Assembly (NCBI GenBank): GCA_900542035.1
Contig: UQMJ01000022.1
Coordinates: forward strand, 1-47,072
Direction of reading: 5' to 3'
Length of the DNA stretch: 47,072 bases
Source of the DNA: an uncultured Clostridium sp.
Lineage (GTDB): Bacteria > Bacillota > Clostridia > Lachnospirales > Lachnospiraceae
Shown here: positions 1-7,713 of the stretch, in pieces
Layout of the letters: each line of letters opens with the position of its first letter
Numbering within the stretch: the first letter of the stretch is position 1
The notes under the pieces: generated by a model
Database searches by the model: none
The model's input: the letters and a program-made list of their open reading frames with translations, nothing else
What the model was told of the DNA's origin: nothing
Made by a program: the position numbers and the translations under genes

Positions 1-286
1 AAAGTCCGGGCTTCACAGGGCAGGATGCCAGATAACGTCTGGTGGAGGCGACTCTAAGGACAGTGCAACAGAAATAAACCGCCGCAGCAATGCGGTAAGG
101 GTGGAAAGGCAGTGTAAGAGACTACCGCCCGACTGGTAACAGGCGGGGCATATGTAAACCCCATCCGAAGCAAGACCGAACAGAAAGCATAAGGCGGCCC
201 GTCTGCTTTCGGGTAGGTCGCTGGAGCATATTGGCGACAGTATGCCTAGATAGATGACCATCCAATGACATAACCCGGCTTATCGT
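1..286 (+). ncRNA. rnpB: RNase P RNA, 3' part (5' end outside window)
   Basis: This is the catalytic RNA of ribonuclease P, which matures tRNA 5' ends. The window opens inside the conserved core (AAAGTCCGGGCT). The other landmarks follow in order: the GGTAAGGGTGGAAAGG region, the ACAGAAA strand, AGATAGATGACCATCC and the closing ACCCGGCTTAT. The 5' part lies before base 1. The 3' end is estimated from the last conserved block. Identity is secure from these blocks; only the exact end is uncertain. Confidence 0.95.
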
Positions 287-311
287 TTTACTCAAAACTT
301 TTATAAAAAAG

Positions 312-370
312 AGACTCCCTGGTTTCCAGTCTGAGAGCGCATCGCATAAGACGGAAGTCAGGGAGTTTTG
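312..370. terminator. Bidirectional terminator between rnpB and pyrI
   Basis: A long imperfect hairpin has ACTCCCTG (314-321) pairing with CAGGGAGT (359-366), and the stem continues inward with one bulge. A short T run follows on the plus strand. On the minus strand the stem is followed by the T-rich complement of 300-312. It therefore fits as a shared terminator for the converging rnpB and pyrBI transcripts. Confidence 0.7.
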
Positions 371-379
371 TGATCGGAA

Positions 380-817
380 TTATTTTTTTCGTCTGCCGCT
401 GTATTCCTCATCGCAGTACAGACAGCGATAGGTTTCTTTATTTTTGTCAGACAGATAGAAAATGTGAGGAAGTTCCTGCTCAATAGAAGTAATGCACCGA
501 GGGTTCTTGCAGTGAATCACATTAGTAATCCGTTCCGGAAGCTCTACCCGTTTCTTTTCTACAATTTTATTGTCACGGATAATATTGACCGTAATATTGT
601 GGTCAATGTAGCCCAGGACATTTAAGTCAATGAGATCCATGCTGCCTTCAATTTTAATAATGTCTTTGCGCCCCATTTTGTTGCTGCGGGCATTTTTGAT
701 AATGGCAACCTGACATTCCAGCTTATCTAAGCCCAGATGATAGTAAATGTCCAGACTGCGTCCGGCTTCAATATGGTCTAATACAATGCCGTCTTTTAAT
801 CCGCCGATATTTAACAT
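380..817 (-). CDS. pyrI: Aspartate carbamoyltransferase regulatory subunit
   Basis: This is the nucleotide-binding regulatory chain of aspartate transcarbamylase, the enzyme of the committed step of pyrimidine synthesis. The 145-aa product is close to the family length (about 150). It has an N-terminal allosteric domain beginning MLNIGGLKDGIVLDH and a C-terminal zinc ribbon with four cysteines (CKNPRC, then CLYC about 25 residues later), which docks on the catalytic chain in known enzymes. It lies downstream of pyrB on the minus strand. The ATG at 815-817 overlaps the pyrB stop, and the ribosome binding site GGAGG sits inside the pyrB 3' end, so translation is probably coupled. Allosteric control by ATP and CTP is known for the family and inferred here. 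Confidence 0.96.
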   Translation of the reverse strand: MLNIGGLKDGIVLDHIEAGRSLDIYYHLGLDKLECQVAIIKNARSNKMGRKDIIKIEGSMDLIDLNVLGYIDHNITVNIIRDNKIVEKKRVELPERITNVIHCKNPRCITSIEQELPHIFYLSDKNKETYRCLYCDEEYSGRRKK

Positions 818-1734
818 GGTTTTTCCACCTCCAGTAACGTCATAATCAGAGCCATACGGACATATACTCCGTACTGTGCCTGTTTAAAGTAAGCGGCTCT
901 CGGATCATCGTCCACTTCTACAGAAATTTCGTTTACTCTGGGAAGGGGGTGAAGGATAAACATATCCGGTTTTGCCAGCTTCATTTTCTGACGATCCAGA
1001 ATATAGCAGTCCTTCAGACGGATATAGTCCTCTTCGTTAAAGAAACGTTCTCTCTGGACTCTGGTCATGTAAAGAATATCCAGTTCCGGAAGCGCAGCGT
1101 CTAAACTGTCCACTTCTTTAAATTCGATGTGATTGGCTTCTAAAACGTCTTCCCGCAGATATTCCGGAATCCGCAGCTCCGGAGGAGAGATTAATACAAA
1201 TTTGACATTTGGGTAACGGACCATGGCATGGATTAAAGAATGAACGGTACGGCCAAACTTTAAATCCCCGCAGAAGCCGATAGTCAGATTGTCCAGACGT
1301 CCTTTTAAAGAGCGGATAGTAAGCAGATCGGTCAGGGTCTGTGTCGGGTGCTGATGTCCGCCGTCACCAGCGTTGATAACTGGAATGGTTGCAACCTGGG
1401 AGGCAACCATAGGAGCGCCTTCTTTCGGATGGCGCATCGCGCATATGTCTGCATAACAGCCAATCATACGGATGGTATCTGCAACGCTTTCGCCTTTTGC
1501 TGCAGAGCTGGAATTGGCCGAAGAAAAACCGAGGACACTGCCCCCTAAATTCAGCATTGCAGCTTCAAAACTTAAACGGGTGCGGGTGCTCGGCTCATAA
1601 AAACAGGTAGCTAATTTCTTGCCGTCACATACGTGAGCATATTTTGGAAGATTGCCGGCAATATCGTCAGCTAAGTCCAGTAAGGTGTTGATCTCTTCCA
1701 CAGAGAAATCCAGTGGATTTAACAAGTGTCTCAT
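811..1734 (-). CDS. pyrB: Aspartate carbamoyltransferase catalytic subunit
   Basis: This enzyme condenses carbamoyl phosphate and aspartate to carbamoyl aspartate in the cytoplasm. The 307-aa product has the usual length. It carries the carbamoyl phosphate motif FYEPSTRTR, the HPTQTLTDL motif and HPLPRVNEI near the C terminus. The reading frame stays open upstream to about 2028, but the start at 1734 is chosen for two reasons: the minus strand has AAAGGAG seven bases before this ATG, and homologues begin at this MRHLL-type N terminus. A TATAAT promoter box lies about 45 bases upstream. The gene overlaps pyrI by 7 bases and is divergent from the gene at 1873. I see no PyrR-type attenuator in the short leader. 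Confidence 0.97.
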   Translation of the reverse strand: MRHLLNPLDFSVEEINTLLDLADDIAGNLPKYAHVCDGKKLATCFYEPSTRTRLSFEAAMLNLGGSVLGFSSANSSSAAKGESVADTIRMIGCYADICAMRHPKEGAPMVASQVATIPVINAGDGGHQHPTQTLTDLLTIRSLKGRLDNLTIGFCGDLKFGRTVHSLIHAMVRYPNVKFVLISPPELRIPEYLREDVLEANHIEFKEVDSLDAALPELDILYMTRVQRERFFNEEDYIRLKDCYILDRQKMKLAKPDMFILHPLPRVNEISVEVDDDPRAAYFKQAQYGVYVRMALIMTLLEVEKPC

Positions 1735-1776
1735 GCAATTCTCCTTTGAATCTATATTAATTTCTGAGTTTGCCCT

Positions 1777-1782
1777 ATTATA
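1777..1782 (-). promoter_or_regulatory. Probable pyrBI -10 box
   Basis: The minus strand reads TATAAT here, 42 bases upstream of the pyrB start codon. No good -35 box lies at 17 bases; the nearest TTG-containing hexamer is 20 bases away. The call rests on the -10 box and its position. Confidence 0.5.
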
Positions 1783-1823
1783 CAGCATATCAGGAGAAAA
1801 TTCTACAATTTTTACAAAAAATA

Positions 1824-1832
1824 TGATATAAT
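1824..1832 (+). promoter_or_regulatory. Extended -10 promoter for the gene at 1873
   Basis: TGATATAAT is a perfect extended -10 element (TGn-TATAAT) about 40 bases before the start codon. The -35 region is weak, as is typical of extended -10 promoters. It is back to back with the pyrB promoter. Confidence 0.6.
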
Positions 1833-1872
1833 TCTTTTTAATGCTGAAATAAGGAGCAAAGGAGGGGCTGCA

Positions 1873-2682
1873 ATGGCGAAAACATTGGAGCAGATTGTAC
1901 TGGAAGGTCTGGCTGGCGACTGCTGTTCGATGGAAGAATTGTTTGTTTTGTGGCAGACAACCCAGATGCTGGAAGAAAACGCGTACGGCAGGACCTGTTA
2001 TGAAGAGATTGATAAACGCAGTTTTCATGTAGACGGCATTATGGATCCAGACCAGTATGCCGGCGTTTTATATATATTAAAAGAACCCAGTTTAAAGCAT
2101 TACCTTCAAAAAGGACTGACGTTTCCGGTTCTGACGGATGTACGGAGGGAGTACCGCAGCTACCGGAAGGGGTATGAAGATGAGCGGGGGTATCTGGCAG
2201 GGATGCAGCGCATCCTTTTAGGCAAAGAAGGGGAAGCCATGCCTGTCGGGAAGATTATGGACACGCTGGCTGTGATGTATGTTAATAAACGGGGAGGAAA
2301 AGAAGTTTCAGACAGTATCTGGATGGACTATGGCTACGAATACATAGAATTTGTAAAACGCCAGGTCCGCCTGCTGCATCCAAAAGTCATTGTGTGCGGC
2401 GGGGAAGAGATTTTTAAAATGATTGTAAAAGAAGTATTCCGCAATAAAAAGAGCATCCGCAATAAAGGGGAGCATATGATCTGGAAAGGAAACGTTCAGG
2501 ATTACCAATTTGCAGCAGATAAAAATTACCGGCACACCAACGATCCGGATAAGACAGAAGTTGTGGTGGTCAATATGTGGAATCCGGCTTACCGGATGAA
2601 CAAAGACCAGTATCTGTCTCCGGAAGAATATCTGGCAGAATTTTACCGGCGGATTACGGGTATCTGGTTAAGGAATCCGTAA
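1873..2682 (+). CDS. Unassigned protein with faint uracil-DNA-glycosylase-like motifs
   Basis: I do not recognise this 269-aa protein with certainty. It is soluble, with no signal peptide or membrane segment. Three segments resemble the spacing of the uracil-DNA-glycosylase fold: a beta strand ending GVLYILKEPS (about residues 64-73), a middle strand VIVCGGEEIF, and a late strand VVVVNMWNPAYR where UDG enzymes carry an HPS/HPA-type loop. That resemblance is inference from motif shape only, and the catalytic residues are not secured. The start is supported by GGAGGGG before the ATG and by its own extended -10 promoter. The gene stands alone, divergent from pyrBI and followed by a separate promoter for the ABC cassette. 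Confidence 0.75.
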   Translation: MAKTLEQIVLEGLAGDCCSMEELFVLWQTTQMLEENAYGRTCYEEIDKRSFHVDGIMDPDQYAGVLYILKEPSLKHYLQKGLTFPVLTDVRREYRSYRKGYEDERGYLAGMQRILLGKEGEAMPVGKIMDTLAVMYVNKRGGKEVSDSIWMDYGYEYIEFVKRQVRLLHPKVIVCGGEEIFKMIVKEVFRNKKSIRNKGEHMIWKGNVQDYQFAADKNYRHTNDPDKTEVVVVNMWNPAYRMNKDQYLSPEEYLAEFYRRITGIWLRNP

Positions 2683-2702
2683 GGAAACTTAAGAAATAAA
2701 AA

Positions 2703-2731
2703 GAGACAAACGGCCTCGTGTCTGTTATACT
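2703..2731 (+). promoter_or_regulatory. Promoter of the ABC cassette
   Basis: GAGACA (2703-2708) and TATACT (2726-2731) are separated by exactly 17 bases, with a TG extension one base before the -10 box. Transcription would start near 2738. That places the in-frame GTG at 2718 outside the transcript and supports the ATG at 2790 as the true start. Confidence 0.6.
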
Positions 2732-2789
2732 AACCATAAGGCAGAAATGCTGGAAGTCAGATAGGGAAAGGAAGCAGAAATCAGAAACT

Positions 2790-3533
2790 ATGGCAAAACA
2801 ACCAGACAAAACAGAACGGGTTCCCATTATCCGAGTCAGTAATTTGTATAAAATATATTGTGTTGGGGATACGAAAGTCCGCGCCTTAAATGGGGTGGAT
2901 TTTGAAATTTATAAAGGAGAGTTCTGCGCGATTGTAGGAACTTCCGGATCTGGAAAATCCACGCTGTTAAATATGCTGGCAGGTCTGGAACGGCCTACCA
3001 GGGGAGAGATCGTGATAGCCGGAAAGCATATAGAAAAGCTGTCAGAAAAGGCTCTGGTAGCTTTCCGGAGAGAACGGGTCGGATTTATTTTCCAGTCTTA
3101 TAATCTGTTAAATACCATGAACGCAGTAGAAAATGTGGCCATGCCGCTGTCATTCCGCGGAATGGCAAAAAAAGAGAGGATGGACAGAGCTAAGAAGTAC
3201 CTGAATCTGGTCGGGGTCGGGGATCAGGCGAAACATATGCCTAACCAGATGTCCGGAGGACAGCAGCAGCGGGTGGGAATTGCCAGGGCTCTGGTGGTAA
3301 ATCCTCAGATTATTTTTGCAGATGAACCGACAGGAAACCTGGATTCGAAAACCACAATGGAAGTCATGCGGCTGATGCAGAAAATCGTCAGGGAGCGTCA
3401 GCAGACCCTGGTTATGGTAACCCACGACAATAACCTGGCCTCTTATGCAGACCGCCAGATCCGGATTATTGACGGAAAGATCGTAGAAATTATTGAAAAT
3501 ACACCGCAGGAATATGCGGCACAGGAGGATTAA
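2790..3533 (+). CDS. ABC transporter ATP-binding protein, MacB/LolD class
   Basis: This cytoplasmic ATPase powers the permease encoded at 5392. The 247-aa product has Walker A (GTSGSGKST), the Q-loop region IFQSYNLLNT, the signature SGGQQQRVGIARAL, Walker B ending in FADEPTGNLD and the switch histidine in VMVTHD. The subgroup call rests on VRALNGVDFEIYKGEFCAIVG and on the FtsX-type partner. The frame is open from a GTG at 2718, but that codon overlaps the promoter. The ATG at 2790 gives the normal N terminus, although its ribosome binding site (AAAGGA, 18 bases upstream) is poorly placed. The substrate is unknown; the cassette context suggests export or envelope work rather than nutrient uptake. 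Confidence 0.93.
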   Translation: MAKQPDKTERVPIIRVSNLYKIYCVGDTKVRALNGVDFEIYKGEFCAIVGTSGSGKSTLLNMLAGLERPTRGEIVIAGKHIEKLSEKALVAFRRERVGFIFQSYNLLNTMNAVENVAMPLSFRGMAKKERMDRAKKYLNLVGVGDQAKHMPNQMSGGQQQRVGIARALVVNPQIIFADEPTGNLDSKTTMEVMRLMQKIVRERQQTLVMVTHDNNLASYADRQIRIIDGKIVEIIENTPQEYAAQED

Positions 3534-3536
3534 GAG

Positions 3537-5405
3537 ATGAAAACGAAAAGGATGTTTGCCGTTTTTGCGGCGGTGCTGATGCTGGTTCTGTCCATGTCCG
3601 GACAAGCGTTTGCTGCATTTATGGACGTAGGCAATAATCAGTATCTGGTGGCAAAGAAGATTCCAGAAGGAAAGGTAGGAAAGAGCCTGAGCATTCCGAT
3701 TACCATTAATGCCGGAGAAGAAGATATGGAAGGCGTATGGGTTGGCCTGAGTGCGGACATTTTTGAGTTTAACCAGATTATGTCTGACGAATCTAACGGC
3801 GACTATACGGTCAGCAACTATCCATTCGAAATTACCCAGGATACCTTTAAACCAAAGCGTCTGGGCAGCATTAAGCCAGGAAAAAGCAAAAGCACCAGCA
3901 TTTCCGTAAAGCTGAGAAAAGATCTGCGGCCAGGTTACTATTCCATTCCTATTTCCATTTATGTGGATTGTGAGGAAGAACCAGATACCGACCGCTACTG
4001 GGTAAAGGAATACTTAAATATTTACGTTGCCGAGTCTACTGGAAGCAGCGAGTCAGAAGAAGAGAGCAATACGGTCAGCTTTGTACTGGGCGAGGGGCAG
4101 TCTACTCCTTATGGGACGTACCCCAACGTAATGAACTTTGCGATTAATATGCGCAACAACAGCAAATTTAAAGCTTATGACGTAACAGTCAGCATGGTAC
4201 TGGATGCAGACAGCGCAAAGTTCCCATTTAATATTAATGATGGAAACTATGACCGACATTACGACATAATCGAAGAGGGACAGACCGTTGAAGTTCCTTA
4301 CAGCATGGCAATCCGGCAGGACAGCTATTCTGGATTCTACCCCATTCAGTTTAAAATCTCTTATCGGGATACCCAGGAAGGAGACTTAAAGACCCAGGAA
4401 GCGACGATGTACGTCCAGATTGTCAGCAAAAGCAAAGAAGATCCTCAAGGGGATTTTAATGCCAACGACAGAACCAGAGCCAGAATTATTGTAGAAAGCT
4501 ATACGACGGTTCCGGAAGAAATTTATGCAGGTCAGGAATTTGAACTGATTTTACAGATGAAAAATGCTTCTTCCAACGTTCCGGCCAGCAATATTTTGTT
4601 TACCCTGGAATCAGAAAAAGTATCTGAAAGTGCAGTATTTACGACTGAAAACGGCGCTAATTCTGTTGTAATAAACTCTCTGGGAGCCGGAGAAACTGCG
4701 GAAGTCCGTATGAAATTCAGCAGTAAGGGCGGAGCAGACCCAAGGTCCTATTCCATTACGATTAAGGAAAAATACGACAGTCCGGAATTTAAAAATGCAG
4801 AAGAGACGGTAACCGTTGATATTCCGGTAAAGCAGGAGGCCCGTTTGAGTACCAGCACCATTGATGTGATGCCGGCCAGCATAAACGTAGGGTCTGAGAC
4901 CAACGTTATGTTTGGGATTAACAATACAGGAAAAGTCCAGCTCTACAACGTAACCGTCCGGTTTGAAGCAGATTCCATTAAGACAGAAGAAACTTATGTG
5001 GGCAACATTAAACCTGGTGAAACAGGAAATGTAGACGCTATGCTGACGGGGGTGGCGGCTACAATGGATGAGGGAATTATTCCGCTCACAATTTCCTATG
5101 AAGATGAAAACGGAACTATCAGCACAGAAACCAAGGAATTGACGTTGTTTGTGACAGAAGCCATGCCGGAAGATACAGAGTGGAGTACCGAAGCCGGCAA
5201 TATGGACGATGTTGAAATGGCAGAGCCAACTTCCCTGAAAGATAAATTCATGGCGCTGCCGATGGCAGCCCGCGTTGGAATCGTTGCAGGCGCGGCAGTT
5301 GTTTTCGTTGGAATTATCATAGGAATAAAGGCTATTATCCGTCACAGAAAAAACAAAAAACAGCAATTGGCAGAAGAAGAGGGGATAGACGATGAGATTT
5401 CGTGA
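3537..5405 (+). CDS. Secreted, membrane-anchored beta-domain protein of the ABC cassette (COG1361-like)
   Basis: The 622-aa protein has a signal peptide (residues 1-27, ending AFA) and a long extracellular part built of several immunoglobulin-like or CARDB/NEW3-like beta domains. Recurring phrases such as VNAGSETNVMFGINNTGK and IKPGETGNV occur between about residues 30 and 550. One membrane helix near residues 578-600 follows, then a basic cytoplasmic tail RHRKNKKQQ. It lies three bases after the ATPase and overlaps the permease by 14 bases. The partner is therefore probably an extracytoplasmic adaptor working with the FtsX-type permease. In Gram-positive cells this would take the place of the MacA-like subunit, but the sequence shows no MacA features. 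Family placement is moderately sure; function is inferred. Confidence 0.85.
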   Translation: MKTKRMFAVFAAVLMLVLSMSGQAFAAFMDVGNNQYLVAKKIPEGKVGKSLSIPITINAGEEDMEGVWVGLSADIFEFNQIMSDESNGDYTVSNYPFEITQDTFKPKRLGSIKPGKSKSTSISVKLRKDLRPGYYSIPISIYVDCEEEPDTDRYWVKEYLNIYVAESTGSSESEEESNTVSFVLGEGQSTPYGTYPNVMNFAINMRNNSKFKAYDVTVSMVLDADSAKFPFNINDGNYDRHYDIIEEGQTVEVPYSMAIRQDSYSGFYPIQFKISYRDTQEGDLKTQEATMYVQIVSKSKEDPQGDFNANDRTRARIIVESYTTVPEEIYAGQEFELILQMKNASSNVPASNILFTLESEKVSESAVFTTENGANSVVINSLGAGETAEVRMKFSSKGGADPRSYSITIKEKYDSPEFKNAEETVTVDIPVKQEARLSTSTIDVMPASINVGSETNVMFGINNTGKVQLYNVTVRFEADSIKTEETYVGNIKPGETGNVDAMLTGVAATMDEGIIPLTISYEDENGTISTETKELTLFVTEAMPEDTEWSTEAGNMDDVEMAEPTSLKDKFMALPMAARVGIVAGAAVVFVGIIIGIKAIIRHRKNKKQQLAEEEGIDDEIS

Positions 5406-6741
5406 CCTTCTGGTTATGAGCCTGAACAATTTAAGACGCAGAAAATTAAGAACGGTTCTGACGGTTTTAGGCGTAGTAATCGGAACCGCTTCCATTGTGG
5501 TAATGGTGTCTTTGGGAATCGGGCTGAAAGAATTAAACATGGAGCAGATGGCTTCCTGGGCCAGCCTGACAGAGATAACCGTACAGCAGAACTATGCGAT
5601 GGATACAGGAAACGCCGATGAGGAAAGCTATATTACAGATGAAGCCGTTAAAAAGTTTTCAAAACTGGATCATGTAGTATCTGTTTCGCCGACTTTGAGG
5701 ATTTCTGCAGTAATGAAACAAGGACCGTATATCTGCGAGTATGTCAGCCTCCAGGGAGTCAGCCAGAGCGTTCTGGAAAAGATTCCGTTAGCAGAAGGAG
5801 GACATATTCCAGATCCGAATTCCAGCCAGATGGAACTGATTTTTGGCAACAAAGCGGCCATGGACTTTATGAACAGCAAGACCAAAAAGGGGTACTGGGA
5901 TACTGGAAAAATACCGGAACTGGATATGAATCAGCCGTTTTTTGTGATTTTTGATCAAAACGCATATTATCAGTCCCAGTATCCGAGCGGCGAAAATGCG
6001 GTAAAACCGCCAAAGAAATATATGCTGAATGCGGCAGGCATAGAAGCGGGGGGAAAAGAAGATTACAGCCAGTATAGTTATGGGGTTTATGCCAATATTG
6101 AGCAGTTAAAGGCCCAGCTGAAAAAAGTATTTAAAAAGAATCCGATTCCTGGCCAGCCTACCAACAAAAAAGGAAAGCCGTATAATTATTTTGTCTATAA
6201 CAGCGCCAGCGTACAGGTGGATGATATGGACCATGTGAAGGAAGTTCAGCAGGCGATTAATGAAATGGGCTACCAGGCCAGCAGTATGATAGAGGGAATT
6301 GAAAATCAGCAGAAGCAGGCCAATATGATTCAGGCCGTGTTAGGCGGAATTGGAGCGGTTTCCCTGTTTGTAGCAGCAATCGGCATTGCCAATACCATGA
6401 TGATGTCCATATATGAAAGAACCAAGGAAATCGGCGTTATGAAGGTGCTGGGCTGCGATATGGGAAATATTCGCAATATGTTTCTCATAGAATCCGGCTT
6501 TATCGGACTGGCAGGAGGCCTGGTTGGAATTGGTTTAAGCTATGGGATTTCCTATATCATTAACAATATCCAGGGAATCAGCCAGACAATGGCCGGAGTG
6601 GAAGGAGACATTTCCAGGATTCCTCCGTGGCTGGTAGGACTTGCAATCGGCTTTGCTATTGTTGTAGGTATGGGAGCAGGCTTTATGCCGGCTATGCGTG
6701 CCATGCGGTTAAGCCCTCTGGCAGCTATCCGAAATGAATAA
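5392..6741 (+). CDS. FtsX/MacB-type ABC transporter permease
   Basis: The 449-aa permease has one N-terminal membrane helix directly after the conserved LRRRKLRTVLTVLGVVIG segment. A large extracellular domain follows (about residues 45-300, MacB periplasmic core-like). Three C-terminal helices end the protein, with the typical ERTKEIGVMKVLG coupling motif and the terminal SPLAAIRNE. It overlaps the preceding gene by 14 bases, so the two are likely translated together. Proteins of this class usually act mechanically on substrates at the outer membrane face rather than forming a channel. The substrate is unknown. No terminator is obvious before the next promoter at 6811. Confidence 0.93.
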   Translation: MRFRDLLVMSLNNLRRRKLRTVLTVLGVVIGTASIVVMVSLGIGLKELNMEQMASWASLTEITVQQNYAMDTGNADEESYITDEAVKKFSKLDHVVSVSPTLRISAVMKQGPYICEYVSLQGVSQSVLEKIPLAEGGHIPDPNSSQMELIFGNKAAMDFMNSKTKKGYWDTGKIPELDMNQPFFVIFDQNAYYQSQYPSGENAVKPPKKYMLNAAGIEAGGKEDYSQYSYGVYANIEQLKAQLKKVFKKNPIPGQPTNKKGKPYNYFVYNSASVQVDDMDHVKEVQQAINEMGYQASSMIEGIENQQKQANMIQAVLGGIGAVSLFVAAIGIANTMMMSIYERTKEIGVMKVLGCDMGNIRNMFLIESGFIGLAGGLVGIGLSYGISYIINNIQGISQTMAGVEGDISRIPPWLVGLAIGFAIVVGMGAGFMPAMRAMRLSPLAAIRNE

Positions 6742-6810
6742 CATCGGTGCACATAGGGCGTGTTGCCCCCATACACGAATGCGAATGTGAAAAAAGTGCA
6801 TAAAAAACAC

Positions 6811-6839
6811 TTGCAATCTTTTGCGGAATCCAGTATGAT
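6811..6839 (+). promoter_or_regulatory. Promoter of the ZTP-riboswitch purine operon
   Basis: TTGCAA (6811-6816) and TATGAT (6834-6839) are spaced 17 bases apart. The predicted start lies at about 6846, exactly where the riboswitch aptamer begins. Confidence 0.75.
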
Positions 6840-6845
6840 TATGTC

Positions 6846-6918
6846 AGAACGTGTGACTGGCGGAGCAAGTGGGAAAACCACAGGGAGCACGTTTCAGATT
6901 GAGCCGACCGCCTGGGCA
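6846..6918 (+). promoter_or_regulatory. ZTP (pfl) riboswitch aptamer
   Basis: The RNA carries the conserved elements of the pfl motif in order: GTGACTGGCGG, a GTGG/CCAC hairpin, GGGAGCACGT, and the 3' block GCCGACCGCCTGGGC. Known ZTP riboswitches sense ZTP/ZMP (AICAR ribotide), which builds up when 10-formyl-tetrahydrofolate is low. The genes downstream use that very intermediate, which fits a feedback role. Confidence 0.9.
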
Positions 6919-6948
6919 CCTCTTTTTTGAGGTACCCAGGCGTTTTTT
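6909..6948 (+). terminator. Riboswitch expression-platform terminator
   Basis: A 14-position stem with one mismatch (6909-6922 with 6929-6942) has a T6 loop and is followed by T6. The left arm is the same CGCCTGGGC block that forms the 3' half of the ZTP aptamer. Aptamer and terminator therefore exclude each other, and ligand binding should allow read-through into the purine genes. Confidence 0.9.
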
Positions 6949-6983
6949 AGTTGTCAAGTAATTTAAAATCAGGAGGAAGAATG

Positions 6984-7697
6984 ATGAAGATGCTGTCATT
7001 GGCAGAAGAACTGAGAGAAAATTCCTATCCAGGAAGAGGAATCGTGATTGGAAAAAGCGAGGACGGAACCAAGGCGGTAGCAGCTTATTTTATTATGGGA
7101 AGAAGCGAAAACAGCCGGAACCGTGTGTTTGTAAAAGACGGGGAAGGAATCCGCACTCAGGCGTTTGATCCTTCAAAGCTGACCGATCCCAGTCTGATTA
7201 TCTATGCGCCGGTACGGGTTCTGGGCAATAAAACCATTGTTACCAATGGCGATCAGACGGATACCATTTATGATGGCATGGATCATCAGATGACCTTTGA
7301 GCAGTCTCTGCGTACTAGGGAGTTTGAGCCGGACGCTCCCAACTATACCCCTAGAATTTCCGGAATTATGCACGTAGAGAATGGAACTTACAACTATGCC
7401 ATGTCTATTTTAAAGAGCAATAATGGCAATCCGGATTCCTGCAGCCGTTTTACCTTTGCATATGAAAATCCTGTAGCCGGAGAGGGCCGCTTTATCCATA
7501 CCTACATGCATGACGGCAATCCGCTTCCAAGTTTCGAAGGGGAGCCGAAGCTGGTAAGCATTCCAAACGATATGAATGAGTTTACTTCCCTTTTATGGGA
7601 AAGCTTAAATGAAGACAACAAGGTCTCTTTATTTGTGCGCTATATCAATATTGCAGATGGAACTTACGAAACAAGAATTGTAAATAAAAATGCCTAA
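6984..7697 (+). CDS. IMP cyclohydrolase (PurO-like)
   Basis: This enzyme closes the ring of FAICAR to give IMP, the last step of purine synthesis, done in many bacteria by the N-terminal half of PurH. The 237-aa product matches the stand-alone IMP cyclohydrolase-like family in length and in the motifs NSYPGRGIVIG near the N terminus, YAPVRVLG, PNYTPRISGI and a late FVRYINIADG. Two ATGs lie together; 6984 is preferred over 6981 because it stands seven rather than four bases after AGGAGG. The next gene supplies the preceding reaction, and both sit behind the ZTP riboswitch. Assignment rests on family resemblance plus this context. Confidence 0.88.
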   Translation: MKMLSLAEELRENSYPGRGIVIGKSEDGTKAVAAYFIMGRSENSRNRVFVKDGEGIRTQAFDPSKLTDPSLIIYAPVRVLGNKTIVTNGDQTDTIYDGMDHQMTFEQSLRTREFEPDAPNYTPRISGIMHVENGTYNYAMSILKSNNGNPDSCSRFTFAYENPVAGEGRFIHTYMHDGNPLPSFEGEPKLVSIPNDMNEFTSLLWESLNEDNKVSLFVRYINIADGTYETRIVNKNA

Positions 7698-7713
7698 AAA
7701 GGAGAGAACAACC

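Noticed and set aside
13..261. Open frame of 82 codons on the minus strand
   Set aside because: It lies wholly inside RNase P RNA, whose conserved blocks explain the sequence.
1735..2028. 98-residue N-terminal extension of PyrB
   Set aside because: It runs through the divergent promoters and into the neighbouring gene. The ATG at 1734 has an excellent ribosome binding site and the family N terminus.
4611..5540. 309-codon frame on the minus strand opposite the ABC cassette
   Set aside because: No ribosome binding site, no recognisable motifs, and odd Cys/His/Phe-rich composition. The plus-strand genes are clear.
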